Below are positions 23,159 to 32,016 of a DNA stretch of 64,000 bases, one piece after another. Below the pieces are notes generated by a model. The model was not told the DNA's origin. It made no database searches and worked only from the letters and a program-made list of their open reading frames with translations. Source of the DNA: Acidobacteriota bacterium (GTDB lineage: Bacteria; Acidobacteriota; Terriglobia; Terriglobales; Acidobacteriaceae); NCBI GenBank assembly GCA_021851335.1, contig JAJZEA010000002.1, forward strand, positions 62,001 through 126,000. Reading direction: 5' to 3'. A program made the translations under genes and the position numbers. The first letter of the stretch is position 1. The number at the start of each line of letters is the position of its first letter.

Positions 23159-24853
23159 ATGGCCGCAGGAACCCAGATAGACCGCAACTCCGCCGTCGCA
23201 GAGGCGATTCCGTCCCCGGGTCGTCCGGCTGCCGGTGGCCAGCCCGCAGGTACTTCTTCGGCTGACTCCGGCAGTGTGCTGACGCGTGCTCAGGCAGGCT
23301 GGAGCCGGGCCTCCGGTCGCTGGGCGCAGTTGCCGTCGCATCAGCGCACGCGTCTGATCATCGGCTCGGCGCTGGCGGCTGCGGTTCTGGTCTTGATCGC
23401 CTGGATGGCCACTCGAACCGACTGGCGCGTGCTCTATGCCGGCATGGACTCCGACGATGCGCGCTCGATGGCGCAGGTGCTCACCCAGGCGCAGATTCCC
23501 TTTGATCTTGACGCGACCGGCACAAGCATCCGCGTCCCTGCCGCCGATCTCGACAAGGCTCGCCTGGCTACGGCGGCCAAAGGCGGACCGCACAGCGGAC
23601 GGATGGGTTTTGAGCTTTTTGACAAGCCCAACTGGGTTGGCTCGGAGTTTGACGAGCGGGTCAACTATCAACGCGCGCTGGAGGGTGAGCTGGAGCACAC
23701 TATCGCCACGCTCAGCGACGTGCAGGCGGCGCGTGTCCATCTGGTGCTGCCACATGATTCGCTTTTCCGCGACCAGGATCGACCGGCCAAGGCTTCGGTT
23801 GTGCTCACGCTGCGCCACGGCCATTTGGCCGACGGAGAGGACGACTCGATCCGCAATCTGGTGGCCTCGGCCGTCGATGGGCTGACCCCGGCGCAGGTGG
23901 TGCTGGTCGATGCCAGCGGCCATCTTCCGCTTGGACCGAAGACCGGAGAACAGATGCGCCTGGGCACCGAGGAAGCGCTTGAGGCCAAGCTCATGGATAC
24001 GCTGGAGCCGGTCGTTGGCTCAGGGAACGTGCGGGCCTCGGTCACGGTCGATTACAACCCGAAGACCACCGAAGAGACCGACGATACCTACGATCCGAAT
24101 CAGACCGTAACGCTCTCGATGCAGCGCACGGACCAAAGCACCGGCTCGCAGCCGGTTGCCGCCGGTGTTCCTGGCACAGCTTCCAATGCTCCTAACTCGC
24201 AAGCCAAGCCGGTCTATCCTCCTCAGCAGACGCCGCCGCAGACGGCCAAGACGGAGAGCGGCACCTATGCGGCTTCGCACAAGGTTCTTCACACGCTGGA
24301 GCAGCCGGGCCATCTGCGCCGGATCACTGCGGCGATTCTTGTCAACGATCTGCTTGTCCATCCGGCCAGTGGGAAGTCTCCTGCCGTCTGGCAGCATCTC
24401 AGTGCTGCCGAAATTCAGAATCTGACCGCTCTGGCGCAGGCTGCGGTGGGTTTTGACGCTTCGCGCGGCGATCTGGTCACGGTCGAAAATCTTCCGTTTG
24501 AAGGCAATCGGGCGGTCGCGACGGCCACCACGCCCGAGCGCGTGCTGCAAATGGCCGAGCAGTCGCCGCTGCTGCTCAAGTACGGCACACTGCTCGTCGG
24601 TCTGGCCTTGCTGATTCTGCTGGGCATTCGTCCGGCGTTGCGAACGCCCAAAGCCAAAGCCCAGAAAGGCGAGGCAGCGGTAAAGCCCGAACTAGCCGGT
24701 GCGGCCACACCCGCCCTGATTTCCGGATCATCCACCCCGGTCGATCTTGAGCGAATGCGCGCGCAACAGGTCTTCGATCAGGTCGCCGACCAGCTCAAGC
24801 AGAATCCGGCGCAAAGTTCCCGTTTGCTGCAAAGCTGGATTCATTCCGAATGA
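23159..24853 (+). CDS. fliF: Flagellar M-ring protein FliF
   Basis: 564 residues. FliF forms the MS ring in the inner membrane. There are two membrane helices, near residues 67-86 (LIIGSALAAAVLVLIAWMA) and near 480-500 (LLLKYGTLLVGLALLILLGI). Between them is the family core: VLYAGMDSDDARSMAQVLTQAQIPFDLD, FELFDKPNWVGSEFDERVNYQRALEGELEHTI, and the second ring-building motif near LMDTLEPVVGSGNVRASVTVDYNP. The short cytoplasmic C-terminus binds FliG, the next gene. Confidence 0.96.
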   Translation: MAAGTQIDRNSAVAEAIPSPGRPAAGGQPAGTSSADSGSVLTRAQAGWSRASGRWAQLPSHQRTRLIIGSALAAAVLVLIAWMATRTDWRVLYAGMDSDDARSMAQVLTQAQIPFDLDATGTSIRVPAADLDKARLATAAKGGPHSGRMGFELFDKPNWVGSEFDERVNYQRALEGELEHTIATLSDVQAARVHLVLPHDSLFRDQDRPAKASVVLTLRHGHLADGEDDSIRNLVASAVDGLTPAQVVLVDASGHLPLGPKTGEQMRLGTEEALEAKLMDTLEPVVGSGNVRASVTVDYNPKTTEETDDTYDPNQTVTLSMQRTDQSTGSQPVAAGVPGTASNAPNSQAKPVYPPQQTPPQTAKTESGTYAASHKVLHTLEQPGHLRRITAAILVNDLLVHPASGKSPAVWQHLSAAEIQNLTALAQAAVGFDASRGDLVTVENLPFEGNRAVATATTPERVLQMAEQSPLLLKYGTLLVGLALLILLGIRPALRTPKAKAQKGEAAVKPELAGAATPALISGSSTPVDLERMRAQQVFDQVADQLKQNPAQSSRLLQSWIHSE

Positions 24854-24908
24854 GTCTCTTCCGACCCACCGAACAGCAACAGAATTTCACCCGGTAAAGC
24901 GAGGCAAC

Positions 24909-25958
24909 GTGGCGGAGCAGGCGACAGAGAACACAGCAAAGCGCAAGATGGCGTCCTCGATCAGCGGCGCGCGCAAGGCGGCGATCCTCATGGTTGCGAT
25001 CGGCGAGGATCTGGCGCGCGAGATTCTGCGCTCCCTTCCCGAATCCGATGTCCAGCGCATCACCGAGGAGCTGGCCGATCTGCGCGCCGTGCCACCGGAG
25101 CTTTCCGCCGAGATTGTCCGCGAGTTCTGGGAGATGCTCGAGACGCAGCAGGTGATGATGCACGGCGGCCTCGATTATGCCTCGCGCCTGCTTCAGGACG
25201 CCTTTGGCAAGCAGCGTGCCGAGGATCTGATGGAGCTAGTGCGCCGCTCGCAGGAGGAGAGTCACGGCAACCTCGCCAAGTTGCAGAAAACAGACCCGAT
25301 TCAACTGGGCAAGCTGCTTGAGTCCGAGCATCCTCAGACGATTGCGCTGGTGCTGGCTCATCTGGACCCGCGCCGCGCCTCGCTGGTGCTCGACAATCTC
25401 AGCGAAGATCGCAAGGTAGTCTCGGTACGTCGTCTGGCGGAGATGCGTCAGTTCTCGCCGGAGATGGCGCAGAAGGTCGCGCAGATTCTTCATCGCCGTC
25501 TGGAGAGTGTCGGCGACAACAAACGCAAAAGCTACTCAGGGTTCAAGGCTGTCGCGGATCTGCTTAACCGTCAGAACGCCGAAGAAGCCAAGCACATTCT
25601 GGAGGTGCTGGAGGAGAGCAATCCGGAGCTTGCCCTGGGCATCCGCAATCTCATGTTCACCTTTGAGGATCTGGTCACGGTGCCTGCCGCCAGCATCCGC
25701 GAGATCGTCTCTGGCGTCGACAAAAAGCAACTGGCGCTGGCCCTGCGCGGCGCCAACGAAGAGTTGCGCGCGCAGGTCTTCAAAGCGATGAGTTCACGCG
25801 CCGTCGAGATGCTCAAGGAAGATATGGAAGTACTTGGCCCGGTGCGCTCGCGTGAGGTCGCCGCCGCCCAGCAGGAGATTCTCAATCTCGCTCGACGTCT
25901 GGAGGCCGAAGGCAAGGTCATCCTCAAGATGGAAACGGGCGACGAGATGATGGTCTGA
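24909..25958 (+). CDS. fliG: Flagellar motor switch protein FliG
   Basis: 349 residues from a GTG at 24909, supported by GAGG four bases upstream; an ATG at codon 14 is the alternative. The longer open frame overlaps the fliF end and is not FliG-like. All three FliG domains are visible: SGARKAAILMVAIGEDLAREIL at the N-terminus, the middle SEHPQTIALVLAHLDPRRASLVL with the EHPQ motif, and the C-terminal torque helix region FTFEDLVTVPAASIREIVSGVDKKQLALALRGA, which carries the charged residues facing the stator. FliG couples the stator to rotor rotation. Confidence 0.97.
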   Translation: MAEQATENTAKRKMASSISGARKAAILMVAIGEDLAREILRSLPESDVQRITEELADLRAVPPELSAEIVREFWEMLETQQVMMHGGLDYASRLLQDAFGKQRAEDLMELVRRSQEESHGNLAKLQKTDPIQLGKLLESEHPQTIALVLAHLDPRRASLVLDNLSEDRKVVSVRRLAEMRQFSPEMAQKVAQILHRRLESVGDNKRKSYSGFKAVADLLNRQNAEEAKHILEVLEESNPELALGIRNLMFTFEDLVTVPAASIREIVSGVDKKQLALALRGANEELRAQVFKAMSSRAVEMLKEDMEVLGPVRSREVAAAQQEILNLARRLEAEGKVILKMETGDEMMV

Positions 25959-25965
25959 GGGAAAG

Positions 25966-27150
25966 ATGCCGATGCCTAGCTTTGCTCGTCACACTCCCGC
26001 TCCGGCTCCAGCCGGTCACACTGTCGGCCATACTGCCGGGGGAGAACTTCACGATCCAGTCAGTGTCGCAGGCGGCCTGGCTCCGCTTGTGTATCCCGAA
26101 CTTCGGTCGCCGACCAGCGCTCCCCGGACGCCAGGGCAATCGGTCACTTCCGACGCATCCCCGTCGGCCCTCGACGATGAGGAGGCGATGGCAAGCCAGC
26201 ATCTGGCCACGGTCTTCCCTGGCTTCCTCTCGGTGGCTCAACCGCCGCAGTCCACATCGTCGGCCCATCGCGCCGTCGCCAGTAATTTCGCTTCCGGTTA
26301 TCCCGAGCCCGGATATTCGGAACCGAGTGCACAGTACCAGGCATGCCGATCGTCCCACAACGCTTCGATCGATGCCGAAGACGGCAGCGTCGGAGATAGC
26401 GGGGTAAGCGCCGAGTGGCAGGATGGCTGGCTGGCCGGACTCCAGCAGGGTCGGCAGGAAGGCAAGGAAGAAGGCAGAGAAGAGGGCAGGGAAGAAGGCA
26501 GAATTCTGGCAGCCTCGGCCGAGCGCGACGCCCTGCAAGCGACGCTCGAAGAGATTCGACAGCCGGTGCTTGTCGCGCTCAAGGACTTTGCCGCCGAACG
26601 CGAGCGCTTTTTCCATGAGCTGGAGCAGGAAGCGGTGCGTCTGGCGCTGGCCATTGCCGCGCGCATCCTGCGCCGCGAGGCCCAGATGGACCCGCTGCTG
26701 CTCACCGGCGCCGTGCGCGTCGCGCTTGGCCAGCTCGGTGAATCGACGACTGTTCGACTGATCGTGCCTGAAGCCGATCGAGCGCTTTGGGAAGAGTCGT
26801 TGCGCCTCACTCCAGGCCTTCGCCAGCGTCCGCAGGTCCTCGGCGACCCGCGTATGGAACTGGGCGAGTGTCGTATCGAGACCGGCATGGGCGAGAGCGG
26901 TTTTGGCGGTGCCGACCTCAGTCTGCACGAGCAGTTGCGCGAGATCGAGCGCGGCTTCTTTGATCGTCTACCGCATCGTCAGCCGCTGGCTACGCCACCG
27001 GCGAACGCATCTACACCACCGGCCACGGCACCCACGTCTGCCCAGGCTCCTTCCGAAGATTCACCCTTCGCCTCACCCGATCTTGCATCATCCGATCTTG
27101 CATCACCCGCTCCGCAGTCGAGAAGTGAAGTCGCCGGAGAGCTGCGATGA
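25966..27150 (+). CDS. fliH: Flagellar assembly protein FliH
   Basis: 394 residues. FliH regulates the export ATPase FliI. Residues 145-185 have the glycine-spaced helix typical of FliH/YscL (GWLAGLQQGRQEGKEEGREEGREEGR), followed by the conserved C-terminal domain (LEQEAVRLALAIAARILRREAQMDPLLLTGAVRVALGQL...RLIVPEAD). The first 140 residues and the last 60 are low-complexity Ser/Pro/Ala stretches and make the protein longer than E. coli FliH (235). Three 15-bp repeats lie near the 3' end (27073-27117). Its stop overlaps the fliI start (ATGA). Confidence 0.93.
   Translation: MPMPSFARHTPAPAPAGHTVGHTAGGELHDPVSVAGGLAPLVYPELRSPTSAPRTPGQSVTSDASPSALDDEEAMASQHLATVFPGFLSVAQPPQSTSSAHRAVASNFASGYPEPGYSEPSAQYQACRSSHNASIDAEDGSVGDSGVSAEWQDGWLAGLQQGRQEGKEEGREEGREEGRILAASAERDALQATLEEIRQPVLVALKDFAAERERFFHELEQEAVRLALAIAARILRREAQMDPLLLTGAVRVALGQLGESTTVRLIVPEADRALWEESLRLTPGLRQRPQVLGDPRMELGECRIETGMGESGFGGADLSLHEQLREIERGFFDRLPHRQPLATPPANASTPPATAPTSAQAPSEDSPFASPDLASSDLASPAPQSRSEVAGELR
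27073..27117. repeat. Three 15-bp tandem repeats near the fliH 3' end
   Basis: TCACCCGATCTTGCA, TCATCCGATCTTGCA and the more divergent TCACCCGCTCCGCAG are in frame and encode SPDLA-SSDLA-SPAPQ, ending 30 bases before the stop codon. Confidence 0.9.
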
Positions 27151-28466
27151 CTCCGCCAGGACAGCTCACCGGCTACCAGCACCGTCTGCGCCGCATCCAG
27201 CCCTGGCGCTGGCGCGGCCAGGTGCTCCAGGCCATCGGCCAGACCATCGAATCGGCCGGACCCATCTGCTCAGTCGGCCAGCTTTGTTCGATCATCGATC
27301 GCCAGGGTAGCCGTCATCTGGCGGAGGTCATTGGCTTCCGCGGCCAGACGGTGCTCTCGATGCCTGTCAACGCGCCGGAGGGTATTCAGTATGGCGATGC
27401 GGTTGAAGCGCTGGGCGTGACGCCAGAGGTGGAAACCGGCCCGGCGCTGATGGGCCGCGTGCTGGATGCGCTGGGCCACCCTATCGACGGAGGCCGCGCG
27501 CCACGCACGGAGCAATCGGTGCCGCTCGATGGCCCGGTCTGCACGCCTCTCGACCGGCTTCCCATCCGCCGTCCGCTGGGCACCGGCATCCGCGCGATCG
27601 ATGGACTGCTCACCGTCGGCCGCGGCCAGCGCGTGGGCATCTTCGGCGGCTCGGGCGTCGGCAAAAGCACGCTGATCGGCATGATGACGCGCAACACGGA
27701 AGCTGATATCACGGTCGTCGGGCTGGTGGGCGAGCGTGGCCGCGAGGTGGGCGAGTTTCTGGAGGACGCACTGGGCGAGGAGGGTCGTCGGCGCTCGGTC
27801 GTCATGGTCTCGACCTCTGACCAAAGTCCGCTGATGCGTATGCGCGCCGCGCTCGGGGCGACGGCCATCGCCGAGTCTTTTGCCGCCGAGGGCCATCATG
27901 TGCTCCTAGTGCTGGATTCATTGACACGCTTTGCCATGGCCGCCCGCGAGATCGGCCTGGCTGCCGGTGAGCCAGCCACGGCCAAAGGCTACACTCCTTC
28001 GGTGTTTACGCGGCTGGCGCGGCTGGTCGAGCGCGCAGGCAGCTTCCGCAACGGCTCGATCACGGCCTTTTACACCGTGCTCATGGAGGGTGACGACCAG
28101 CAGGATCCCCTGGTCGATGCGGTGCGTTCGCTGCTCGATGGCCACATTGTCCTCTCGCGTGCGCTGGCCTCGGAAGGGTGGTATCCGCCGATTCAGATTC
28201 TCGACTCCGTCAGTCGTCTGATGACCGCCGTCGCTTCTCCGGAGCATCGCGAGTCCGCCGCCGAGATTCGCCGTCTGCTGGCGGCCTATGCGCGATCCGA
28301 GGATCTGGTCCGCATCGGTGCCTACCGCCCCGGCTCGGACGAAGACCTGGACCGAGCGTTGGAGGCTCGTCCGCTGCTGCGCGAGTTTTTCATGCAAGGC
28401 GCCGCCGAACGCCTTGATTTTCAAAGCTGCGTGGATCGTCTGCTGGCGCTGGCCGAGTCCATCTGA
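27147..28466 (+). CDS. fliI: Flagellum-specific ATPase FliI
   Basis: 439 residues. FliI energises flagellar protein export. Walker A is GGSGVGKST (residues about 168-176), Walker B is VLLVLDSLTRFA, and the type III ATPase signature GLAAGEPATAKGYTPSVFTRLARLVERAG is intact. The N-terminal barrel (GQLTGYQHRLRRIQPWRWRGQVLQAIG) is normal. It is translationally coupled to fliH by an ATGA overlap. Length is close to E. coli FliI (457). Confidence 0.97.
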   Translation: MTPPGQLTGYQHRLRRIQPWRWRGQVLQAIGQTIESAGPICSVGQLCSIIDRQGSRHLAEVIGFRGQTVLSMPVNAPEGIQYGDAVEALGVTPEVETGPALMGRVLDALGHPIDGGRAPRTEQSVPLDGPVCTPLDRLPIRRPLGTGIRAIDGLLTVGRGQRVGIFGGSGVGKSTLIGMMTRNTEADITVVGLVGERGREVGEFLEDALGEEGRRRSVVMVSTSDQSPLMRMRAALGATAIAESFAAEGHHVLLVLDSLTRFAMAAREIGLAAGEPATAKGYTPSVFTRLARLVERAGSFRNGSITAFYTVLMEGDDQQDPLVDAVRSLLDGHIVLSRALASEGWYPPIQILDSVSRLMTAVASPEHRESAAEIRRLLAAYARSEDLVRIGAYRPGSDEDLDRALEARPLLREFFMQGAAERLDFQSCVDRLLALAESI

Positions 28467-28517
28467 CGCGGCGCGTGAATGGCTGGCGAGCGTCACGCTC
28501 GCCGAGGAGCACACCGA

Positions 28518-28991
28518 ATGTCTGCCAAAACCCTTCGCCGTCTCACCCGAATTCGCGAGTTGGAAGAGGAGCAAAGCCGTCTGGCGCTTGAGTCCGCCGC
28601 GCGCATCCGCGAACAGGCCGCTGCTGAGCTGCTGGCTGCTCATCAGGAGCAGCGCGCTGGCCGCGCCGATCTGGTCCGCGGCGTCGAGCGCAACGATCCG
28701 CGCGATCGTCAGACGGGGCTGGTGCGCATGGAGGTGGCCACCCGCCACGCCGAGCGTATACGTCCGCAGCTTCAGCAGCTTGACGACGAGCTTGCCCGCC
28801 AGCGTGACGAATATCTGGCGCGCCGCACGGCTCGCCGCCAGGTGGAGACGCTGCTCGGACAGGCCGAACTGTGCGCTCGCCAGGAGGCCGACCGTCGCGC
28901 CCAGCAGATGCTTGACGACTGGTATGGACGCAAGCGTCGCCCGGCCGCCGCCGCGGCTTCGCCCCAGGACTCCGGCCGCCGTCCGGCTTGA
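28518..28991 (+). CDS. fliJ: Flagellar export chaperone FliJ
   Basis: 157 residues from the ATG at 28518; the open frame extends 13 codons upstream, but the short form matches FliJ (about 147). The protein is almost wholly charged coiled coil (RELEEEQSRLALESAARIREQAAAELL...QLQQLDDELARQRDEYLARRTARRQVETLLGQAE), as in FliJ, which couples FliI to the export gate. Assignment rests on this pattern and on position after fliI. It is the last gene of the flagellar block; fliK and hook genes do not follow. Confidence 0.88.
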   Translation: MSAKTLRRLTRIRELEEEQSRLALESAARIREQAAAELLAAHQEQRAGRADLVRGVERNDPRDRQTGLVRMEVATRHAERIRPQLQQLDDELARQRDEYLARRTARRQVETLLGQAELCARQEADRRAQQMLDDWYGRKRRPAAAAASPQDSGRRPA

Positions 28992-29011
28992 CATCCCGCC
29001 TCATCCCGCCG
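28992..29011. repeat. 10-bp tandem duplication directly after the fliJ stop
   Basis: CATCCCGCCT and CATCCCGCCG follow the TGA without a gap. Confidence 0.85.
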
Positions 29012-29091
29012 ATGCTAATCATTTGGGCACGAGCGCTTCCCGCGCTACATAAGCCCTGAATCCTGCTTTAATCCCCGGAGGGTGGGTCGTT

Positions 29092-30087
29092 TTGAAGGTT
29101 CGCGTTTTTTACCACGACAAGTGTTTTGATGGCGCCTGTTCCGCCTCTCTTTTTACGCGCTTCCACCGAGCCTGCATCGATCCCGCAGCCGAATACGAGT
29201 TCTGTGGACTCGTCCATCGCGCCGGAGCGCTTTTTGACGAAGCCGAGTTCACGGGCGAGGAAAACGCCATCGTCGATTTCAAATACTCCGCCTCACCGCG
29301 GATCACCTGGTGGTTCGATCATCATCTCTCGGCATTTCTTACACCCGCTGACCAGCAGCACTTTGTCGGCTGCCAGGAAGACGCTGCCTGTTCGAGCCGT
29401 CGCTTTTATGACCCTTCCTACATCTCCTGCACCAGTTTTCTGGCTCACATCGCCGCCACGCGCTTCGGCTTCGACATCGCCCCCTTTGCCGAACTGCTTC
29501 ACTGGGCCGATATCGTCGATGGCGCGCGCTATGAATCGCCCCAGTCCGCCGTCGAGATGCCCGCGCCGGCGATGCGACTGACCCTCATCATCGAGGCCAC
29601 TCAGGATCCATCCTTTCTGCCGCGGCTCATCCCGCTGCTCACCTCCATGCCGCTGGCCGAGGTTATCGCGCAGCCTTTTGTCGCTGATCTGCTACCGCCG
29701 CTGCTTGCCCAGCACCAGCGCGCCATCGAGCTGATCGGCCAGCGCGCCGAATACCGCGACGGAACCATCTTCTTCGACATCACCGACCACCCCATGGAAG
29801 GCTTCAACAAGTTCATCCCCTACTATCTTTTTCCGCAGGCCACGTACTCCATCGGGTTGTCGCGCTCCAGTTTCCGCACCAAGGTCGCCGTCGGCTCCAA
29901 TCCCTGGACTCGCGCCACCGACAGCCAGATGGTCAATCTCGCGCGCATTTGCGAGCGCTACGGCGGCGGCGGCCACGCTCGCGTCGGCGCGATCAGCTTT
30001 TCTCCTCATCGCGCCGACGAAGCTCGTGCCGCCTCGCAGACGATCGTCACCGAACTGCGCGACGCCAATCCCTTTCCCGGCGAGTAG
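29092..30087 (+). CDS. DHH-family phosphoesterase
   Basis: 331 residues from a TTG at 29092, with GGAGG ten bases upstream. The N-terminal half shows DHH-type metal motifs: FYHDKCFDGACSA near residue 6 (the D.D region), VDFKYS near 62, and the DHH triad as WWFDHHLS near 75. The C-terminal DHHA1 motif is GGGGHARVGAISF near 295. Such enzymes hydrolyse phosphodiester substrates, including nanoRNA or cyclic dinucleotides; the target here is not decidable. It is not part of the flagellar operon by spacing (100 bases). Confidence 0.88.
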   Translation: MKVRVFYHDKCFDGACSASLFTRFHRACIDPAAEYEFCGLVHRAGALFDEAEFTGEENAIVDFKYSASPRITWWFDHHLSAFLTPADQQHFVGCQEDAACSSRRFYDPSYISCTSFLAHIAATRFGFDIAPFAELLHWADIVDGARYESPQSAVEMPAPAMRLTLIIEATQDPSFLPRLIPLLTSMPLAEVIAQPFVADLLPPLLAQHQRAIELIGQRAEYRDGTIFFDITDHPMEGFNKFIPYYLFPQATYSIGLSRSSFRTKVAVGSNPWTRATDSQMVNLARICERYGGGGHARVGAISFSPHRADEARAASQTIVTELRDANPFPGE

Positions 30088-30144
30088 CTCGGCCGCCGAG
30101 TGCATTCCGGGCCATATTCTCGAACGTCTTCAAGGAGCCTGCGT

Positions 30145-31395
30145 ATGAACCTCCGGCATCGATCCTCATTCATACTCTTGCTCACGCTCCTGTCGCTTAT
30201 GCTTCTCTCGCCCGCGGCTTCGGCGCAGCTTCCTGACTGGGCCATCGGTCCATTTACACGGCCCGTGTACTCCCACCTCGACGCATCCACGGACGCGCCC
30301 ATCCTCAAGCCCAACCCGCAGGCCGTCTTTCACGATCCCATCCTTGACCGCGAGGTTCACTGGCAGGCGCTGCATACCTTCAATCCCGCCGCCATCGTCC
30401 GCCACGGCCAGGTCTACGTCCTCTTCCGCGCCGAAGACGAATCCGGCTCGATGCAGATCGGGATGCACACATCGCGGCTTGGCCTCGCCGTCTCGCGCGA
30501 CGGCCTCCACTTCCGCTCGCTGCCCGCGCCCGTCTTCACGCCCGCACCCGACGCGCAGCAATCCCGCGAATGGCCCGGCGGCGTCGAAGACCCGCGTCTT
30601 ATTCAGGCCCCCGACGGGCGTTACATCCTCACCTATACTCAGTGGAATCGGCAAACCTACACGATCGGCGTCGCAGCCTCGCGCGATCTCCGCCACTGGA
30701 CCAAATACGGCCCGGCGCTTGGCACCGCCGGCCCGTACGCGAATCTCATGTACAAATCTGGCGGCATCCTCACCCGCCTTCATCACGGCCACCTCGTCGC
30801 CGTCCGCCTCCACGGCCACTTCTGGATGTACTGGGGAGAGATTCACATCCGCCTCGCATGGTCCAACGACCTCATCCACTGGACGCCGGTCGAAGAATCA
30901 CCGGTCGAAGAATTCTCGACGCAAGCCGCCACGCAGTCCGCAGGGGATTCCGTCGTGCGAACCGGCCACGCGCTCGTCTTGCTCAACGATCGCCCCGGCC
31001 ACTTTGACAGCGGCTTCCCGGAGGTCGGTCCGCCGCCCATCCTCACACGCCACGGCATCGTCCTGCTTTACAACGGCAAAAACGGCGCCACCACGATCTC
31101 TCTCTCCTCGCCTATCGCGAACTCCAACCCACCACTCCGGCCAGTCCTTGCTCCTGGCGCCTACTCGGTCGGCGAAGCGCTCTTCTCCGCCGCCAACCCG
31201 GCGCACCTGCTCGCGCGGCTTGATGAGCCGGTGCTTTTCCCGCAGCAGACCTGGGAACGCAGCGGCCAATACACGGCCGGCACCACCTTCGCTGAAGGAC
31301 TCGTCCTCTTTCATCACCACTGGTTTCTCTACTACGGTGCAGCCGACTCCTTTGTCGCCGTCGCCATCGCACCCCGCCAACCCTCCCGCCCCTAA
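30145..31395 (+). CDS. Exported GH130-type glycoside phosphorylase/hydrolase
   Basis: 416 residues from the ATG at 30145 with AAGGAG upstream. A signal peptide (LLLTLLSLMLLSPAASAQ) sends it to the periplasm. The five-bladed propeller signatures of GH130 are visible: FNPAAIVRHGQVYVLFRAEDESG, LGLAVSRDGLHF, the key EDPRL in WPGGVEDPRLIQAPDGRYILTYT, and VLLYNGKNG. GH130 includes beta-mannoside phosphorylases and inverting mannosidases. Export makes a hydrolase more likely, since phosphorylases are mostly cytoplasmic, but the phosphate-binding residues cannot be judged here. An in-frame 15-bp duplication occurs at 30881-30910 (PVEES-PVEEF). Confidence 0.85.
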   Translation: MNLRHRSSFILLLTLLSLMLLSPAASAQLPDWAIGPFTRPVYSHLDASTDAPILKPNPQAVFHDPILDREVHWQALHTFNPAAIVRHGQVYVLFRAEDESGSMQIGMHTSRLGLAVSRDGLHFRSLPAPVFTPAPDAQQSREWPGGVEDPRLIQAPDGRYILTYTQWNRQTYTIGVAASRDLRHWTKYGPALGTAGPYANLMYKSGGILTRLHHGHLVAVRLHGHFWMYWGEIHIRLAWSNDLIHWTPVEESPVEEFSTQAATQSAGDSVVRTGHALVLLNDRPGHFDSGFPEVGPPPILTRHGIVLLYNGKNGATTISLSSPIANSNPPLRPVLAPGAYSVGEALFSAANPAHLLARLDEPVLFPQQTWERSGQYTAGTTFAEGLVLFHHHWFLYYGAADSFVAVAIAPRQPSRP

Positions 31396-31597
31396 CGTAC
31401 TGCTGCCACTCCAACCTTCGTCATTCAGGGTTGCGCCATCCATGCCACATCTTTTGCGGCATGGGGGAACCACAGACAGGAACAAACACCAGGTCCGCAG
31501 CCCAAGCCACGTCCGTACCGGTGTCGGGCCAATATCCAACAGTTGTCCGGCCGTTGCCCAGCCGAAGTCCAGTCAGTCGATTTGCGGTAAAGGGGGA

Positions 31598-31768
31598 CTA
31601 TTTCCAGATCTGCGCCAGCCGTGGCGCAGGTGCGTCGGCTGTGCGCGAGGCGTGTCGATGCATGACCAGAAATCCTAGCCGGCAAATCGAGTATGCCGCG
31701 AACACACCCAAGCCCAGAGAGGCAAGTATGGCGCAAAGAAGCATTACAAGGCTGAGGGTGTTCTGCAT
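31598..31768 (-). CDS. Small single-span membrane protein, 56 residues
   Basis: The frame opens further upstream, but AGGAG nine bases before the ATG at 31768 marks the start. The protein has one membrane helix (LSLVMLLCAILASLGLGVFAAYSICRLGF), then a short basic tail (VMHRHASRTADAPAPRLAQIWK), so it should sit in the inner membrane with the tail in the cytoplasm. I do not recognise a family or function. It stands alone between the GH130 gene and uvrA, on the opposite strand. Confidence 0.65.
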   Translation of the reverse strand: MQNTLSLVMLLCAILASLGLGVFAAYSICRLGFLVMHRHASRTADAPAPRLAQIWK

Positions 31769-32016
31769 GGCGACACAACTCCTGATCGGCGGCTCGCCCG
31801 GGGAAAGACTGGGGGAGGGCGAAGGCCGATTTTGATAACCATCAAAAAGGATTGTCGCAGAGAATGCGCAGAAATTGGTGAGTGCAGGTGTTGGCAAATA
31901 GAATACCTGTGAGCGTCTTCCCGGAACGGTCCTCAGAGTACCAAGCGGCCGCAGTCAATGAAATTCTTCCAGAGGAAAACTCATGTCCGCAGCATTTGCG
32001 GCAATAGAGGCCAGCG

